A DNA stretch of 64,000 bases from Hyphomicrobiales bacterium (lineage in GTDB: Bacteria > Pseudomonadota > Alphaproteobacteria > Rhizobiales > Rhizobiaceae): positions 62,001-126,000 of the forward strand of contig UBTY01000024.1 of NCBI GenBank assembly GCA_900468535.1, given 5' to 3'. This document shows positions 62,292 through 64,000 of this stretch, piece after piece. Both the position numbers and the translations under genes were made by a program. The notes under the pieces are model-generated. The model was not told the origin of the DNA and searched no databases. It saw only the letters and a list, made by a program, of their open reading frames with translations. Positions within the stretch are counted from its first letter, which is position 1, and each line of letters begins with the position of its first letter.

Positions 62292-62567
62292 TGCGTCTCT
62301 CCATCCGGTTTCGTCTCTGGGAAGCTAGGAGTGCCGATGCAACATGCAATCACCTTCTTCTGCGATCACCAAGTAGTGACGGGGCCCAGGCACAGATTGC
62401 AGATTGCAATCAAGCCGGCAATGCTGAAGTAATCGGAGTACAGGACCGATGCTTGAGGTACGAATGCAACGCAGTTCGTCCCCCCAACCACACATTTCTA
62501 CTTTAGGATTTTCTTGCGCGACTTCACTTCGCCAGATAGCGTTAATGTGGGGTGTAGGGAGTAGCGG
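62292..62567. other. divergent intergenic region
   Basis: About 275 bp between divergent genes; no gene, repeat or clear promoter seen. Confidence 0.35.
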
Positions 62568-62822
62568 ATGACGATCGAGGAGTTGATGGACCTCCAGGAA
62601 GAAGGCTCACGAGCTCGAATTCTGGGTCTTAGGGCCTACGAAAATCCGTACCTCAGGCCTGATCGCCTACCAAAAGGCGATCCGGTAGCAGTTGGCGACT
62701 GGGTGGCGCGTCACGATGCTTGGAAATTTGGTTGGGAAGCCGAAGACGCTAGCCGCGACGGCACTATTTCAAAGTTCTTCCGAGATCTGCTCCGATCCCC
62801 GATCCAACCTGTGGGCGCCTGA
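62568..62822 (+). CDS. small RMF/CrpP-like protein (84 aa)
   Basis: EEGSRARILGLRAYENPYLR, then GDWVARHDAWKFGWEAEDA: the spacing G-x-A/R...NPY...W-x-x-GW resembles ribosome-modulation-factor and CrpP-related small proteins. GGGAG lies 9 nt before the ATG. Family assignment is by pattern only. Confidence 0.55.
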   Translation: MTIEELMDLQEEGSRARILGLRAYENPYLRPDRLPKGDPVAVGDWVARHDAWKFGWEAEDASRDGTISKFFRDLLRSPIQPVGA

Positions 62823-62830
62823 AATCAAAG

Positions 62831-63010
62831 CTAGTGAATGATGGTAGCGACCCGCTCGTCCCTTGGGGCCGAGGCTTTGTGTGCCCCAGTCACCGACCAG
62901 ACGGTCACCGCAACGGCGGCAACTGCGACATACATCAAGGCGCCCCTGAACGGGCGAGCTGTCAGGACGCAGTCCCTTGTCGCTTCCAAGGAGTTGAGCT
63001 TGCTTTGCAT
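62831..63010 (-). CDS. small membrane or secreted protein (59 aa)
   Basis: MQSKLNSLEATRDCVLTARP, then a hydrophobic segment (ALMYVAVAAVAVTVWSVTGA) and a charged tail (SAPRDERVATIIH). AAGGAAT lies 3-9 nt before the ATG at 63010. It is convergent with the RMF/CrpP-like gene, with 8 bp between stops. The family is unknown. Confidence 0.6.
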   Translation of the reverse strand: MQSKLNSLEATRDCVLTARPFRGALMYVAVAAVAVTVWSVTGAHKASAPRDERVATIIH

Positions 63011-63283
63011 CGTATTCCTTCGTGCTTGGACGCGGCGGTGTAGACGATTAGCTCCGGCTAAGGAACACCGGGAATCGAGTACCTGCCCTGCGGCACGCGA
63101 ATACCCCCGCAGCTCGCTCTAACGCTCCAGGATGAGAGCCCATCGCCTGGTGGGCCTTGACCTGGCAGTCGTCGTGCCGTGCCGCGCACTGATGGTTCAT
63201 TCCGAAATCGTGAACCCGTTGTCAGTCGGCCACGCTTTTGCGAAGAGATCAACATGGGCCTGTGTTTGAGCACGGTCGTCGCG

Positions 63284-63715
63284 CTATCCAATTTTAGCGA
63301 TCTCGTCTTCGAAGGCTCTTATTCCTTCGTAGCCCTGCTGCGAAGGCATCCTCCCCGAGCCGATCATCCTCTCCGTGCAGATTTTGAAGAGCTTCAAGTA
63401 GGCCTTGCCCTGCTCACTGAGTATGCCGCGATAGCTATGCAGTTCACCACTAAGAATCTCGCCCGAAACATGTTCGGCAATCATCATGTTCGCGGCATCA
63501 CCTACGGACCAGCCTCTTTTCAAAATCAGGTCCGTTGCGAAAGTACCTTGATCTGTCAGTTGCCTGAAGAGATCGTGCGAGACCGTATCGATTGCCTTCT
63601 CTACTGAAGCACCCTTACCTCGACACCGGATGCGAAACTTTTCCAACTCAGTCCAAAGCAACTGAACTTCAGGTGAAAATGAAGAATGCCTTTTTCGCTT
63701 AAAGAACCCGAACAT
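63284..63715 (-). CDS. hypothetical soluble protein (143 aa)
   Basis: MFGFFKRKRHSSFSPEVQLL, then a helical body (EKAIDTVSHDLFRQLTDQGT, LKRGWSVGDAANMMIAEHVS). The basic N-terminus followed by a mostly helical fold looks genuine. No family is recognised. Confidence 0.6.
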   Translation of the reverse strand: MFGFFKRKRHSSFSPEVQLLWTELEKFRIRCRGKGASVEKAIDTVSHDLFRQLTDQGTFATDLILKRGWSVGDAANMMIAEHVSGEILSGELHSYRGILSEQGKAYLKLFKICTERMIGSGRMPSQQGYEGIRAFEDEIAKIG

Positions 63716-63766
63716 TGCACCCCGCTCTAAGCTTGAAAGCGACTAGCTTTCATTGATTAGCGAATG

Positions 63767-63976
63767 CTAAGCTGATTCACGGGTTTTCGTCCATTCCGCG
63801 CGTTGCAATGGATCAGGCCAGACGTATCCCGTCACGCATCGAAACCCCATAGATCCGAAATCGCATGGAGTAACGGCACCTTGCCGCTCGGCTTCGACAG
63901 GAATCCACAAGGCCGCTTTTCGCCCAGGCCGATCCTCTCTCCCGAATGTCGTATCGTAGGCTAAATGCAATCTCAT
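63767..63976 (-). CDS. hypothetical small protein (69 aa)
   Basis: MRLHLAYDTTFGREDRPGRK, then VTPCDFGSMGFRCVTGYVWP. GCGAGG lies just before the ATG. Evidence is composition and ribosome-binding site only. Confidence 0.4.
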   Translation of the reverse strand: MRLHLAYDTTFGREDRPGRKAALWIPVEAERQGAVTPCDFGSMGFRCVTGYVWPDPLQRAEWTKTRESA

Positions 63977-64000
63977 AGCCTCGCCCGATCTGAATGTTGA

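Noticed and set aside
1..64000. CRISPR arrays, tRNA or rRNA genes, repABC origin
   Set aside because: No regularly spaced repeats, cloverleaf-like sequences or replication genes were recognised by eye.

Overview
The window looks like an alphaproteobacterial replicon of the Rhizobiaceae (Rhizobium, Agrobacterium or Ensifer type). It has high-GC coding DNA, GTG and TTG starts, plasmid families typical of rhizobia (DUF736, DUF1419, an ArdC-type protein, a ParB-like protein, a giant methylase-helicase and a Toprim protein), and exopolysaccharide (EPS) genes. I saw no rRNA, tRNA, CRISPR array or replication origin.

Layout. (1) 1-6.1 kb: glycan genes. A HAD-type protein runs off the left edge, divergent from an FAD oxidoreductase, a GT4 and a GT2 glycosyltransferase and an acyltransferase. 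(2) 6.3-7.5 kb: serA. (3) 7.8-22.1 kb: a plasmid-type block, mostly on the minus strand: DUF736, ArdC-like, a conserved 194-residue protein, ParB-like, a 1,696-residue methylase-helicase, DUF1419, Toprim and small proteins. Most of these genes have a GC hairpin just upstream of the ribosome-binding site. (4) 22.3-25.0 kb: mobile DNA. A stub of an ISNCY-type element lies next to an IS66 remnant, followed by a complete ISNCY-type element (23385-25019) with terminal inverted repeats and a 5-bp target duplication. (5) 25.4-32.7 kb: an adenylate cyclase divergent from a UBP zinc finger plus a cyclic-nucleotide-domain/thioredoxin-reductase-like fusion, a frameshifted flavin monooxygenase, DUF924, small membrane proteins and an XRE regulator. 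(6) 32.8-59.3 kb: a large EPS locus. (7) 59.4-64 kb: small hypothetical genes and a beta-hydroxyacid-dehydrogenase-like gene.

How the EPS locus would work (inference from families). Gmd and Fcl make GDP-L-fucose. Several GT2 and GT4 enzymes and a WcaI-like transferase build a lipid-linked repeat unit. Wzx flips it, Wzy polymerises it, and the Wzc/ExoP-type kinase with the Wza-type lipoprotein controls length and export. WcaF-like and acyltransferase-3 enzymes add acyl groups. Two members are unexpected: a stand-alone nonribosomal peptide synthetase (adenylation, embedded methyltransferase, carrier, thioesterase), and a Tat-exported beta-helix protein translationally coupled to Wzy.
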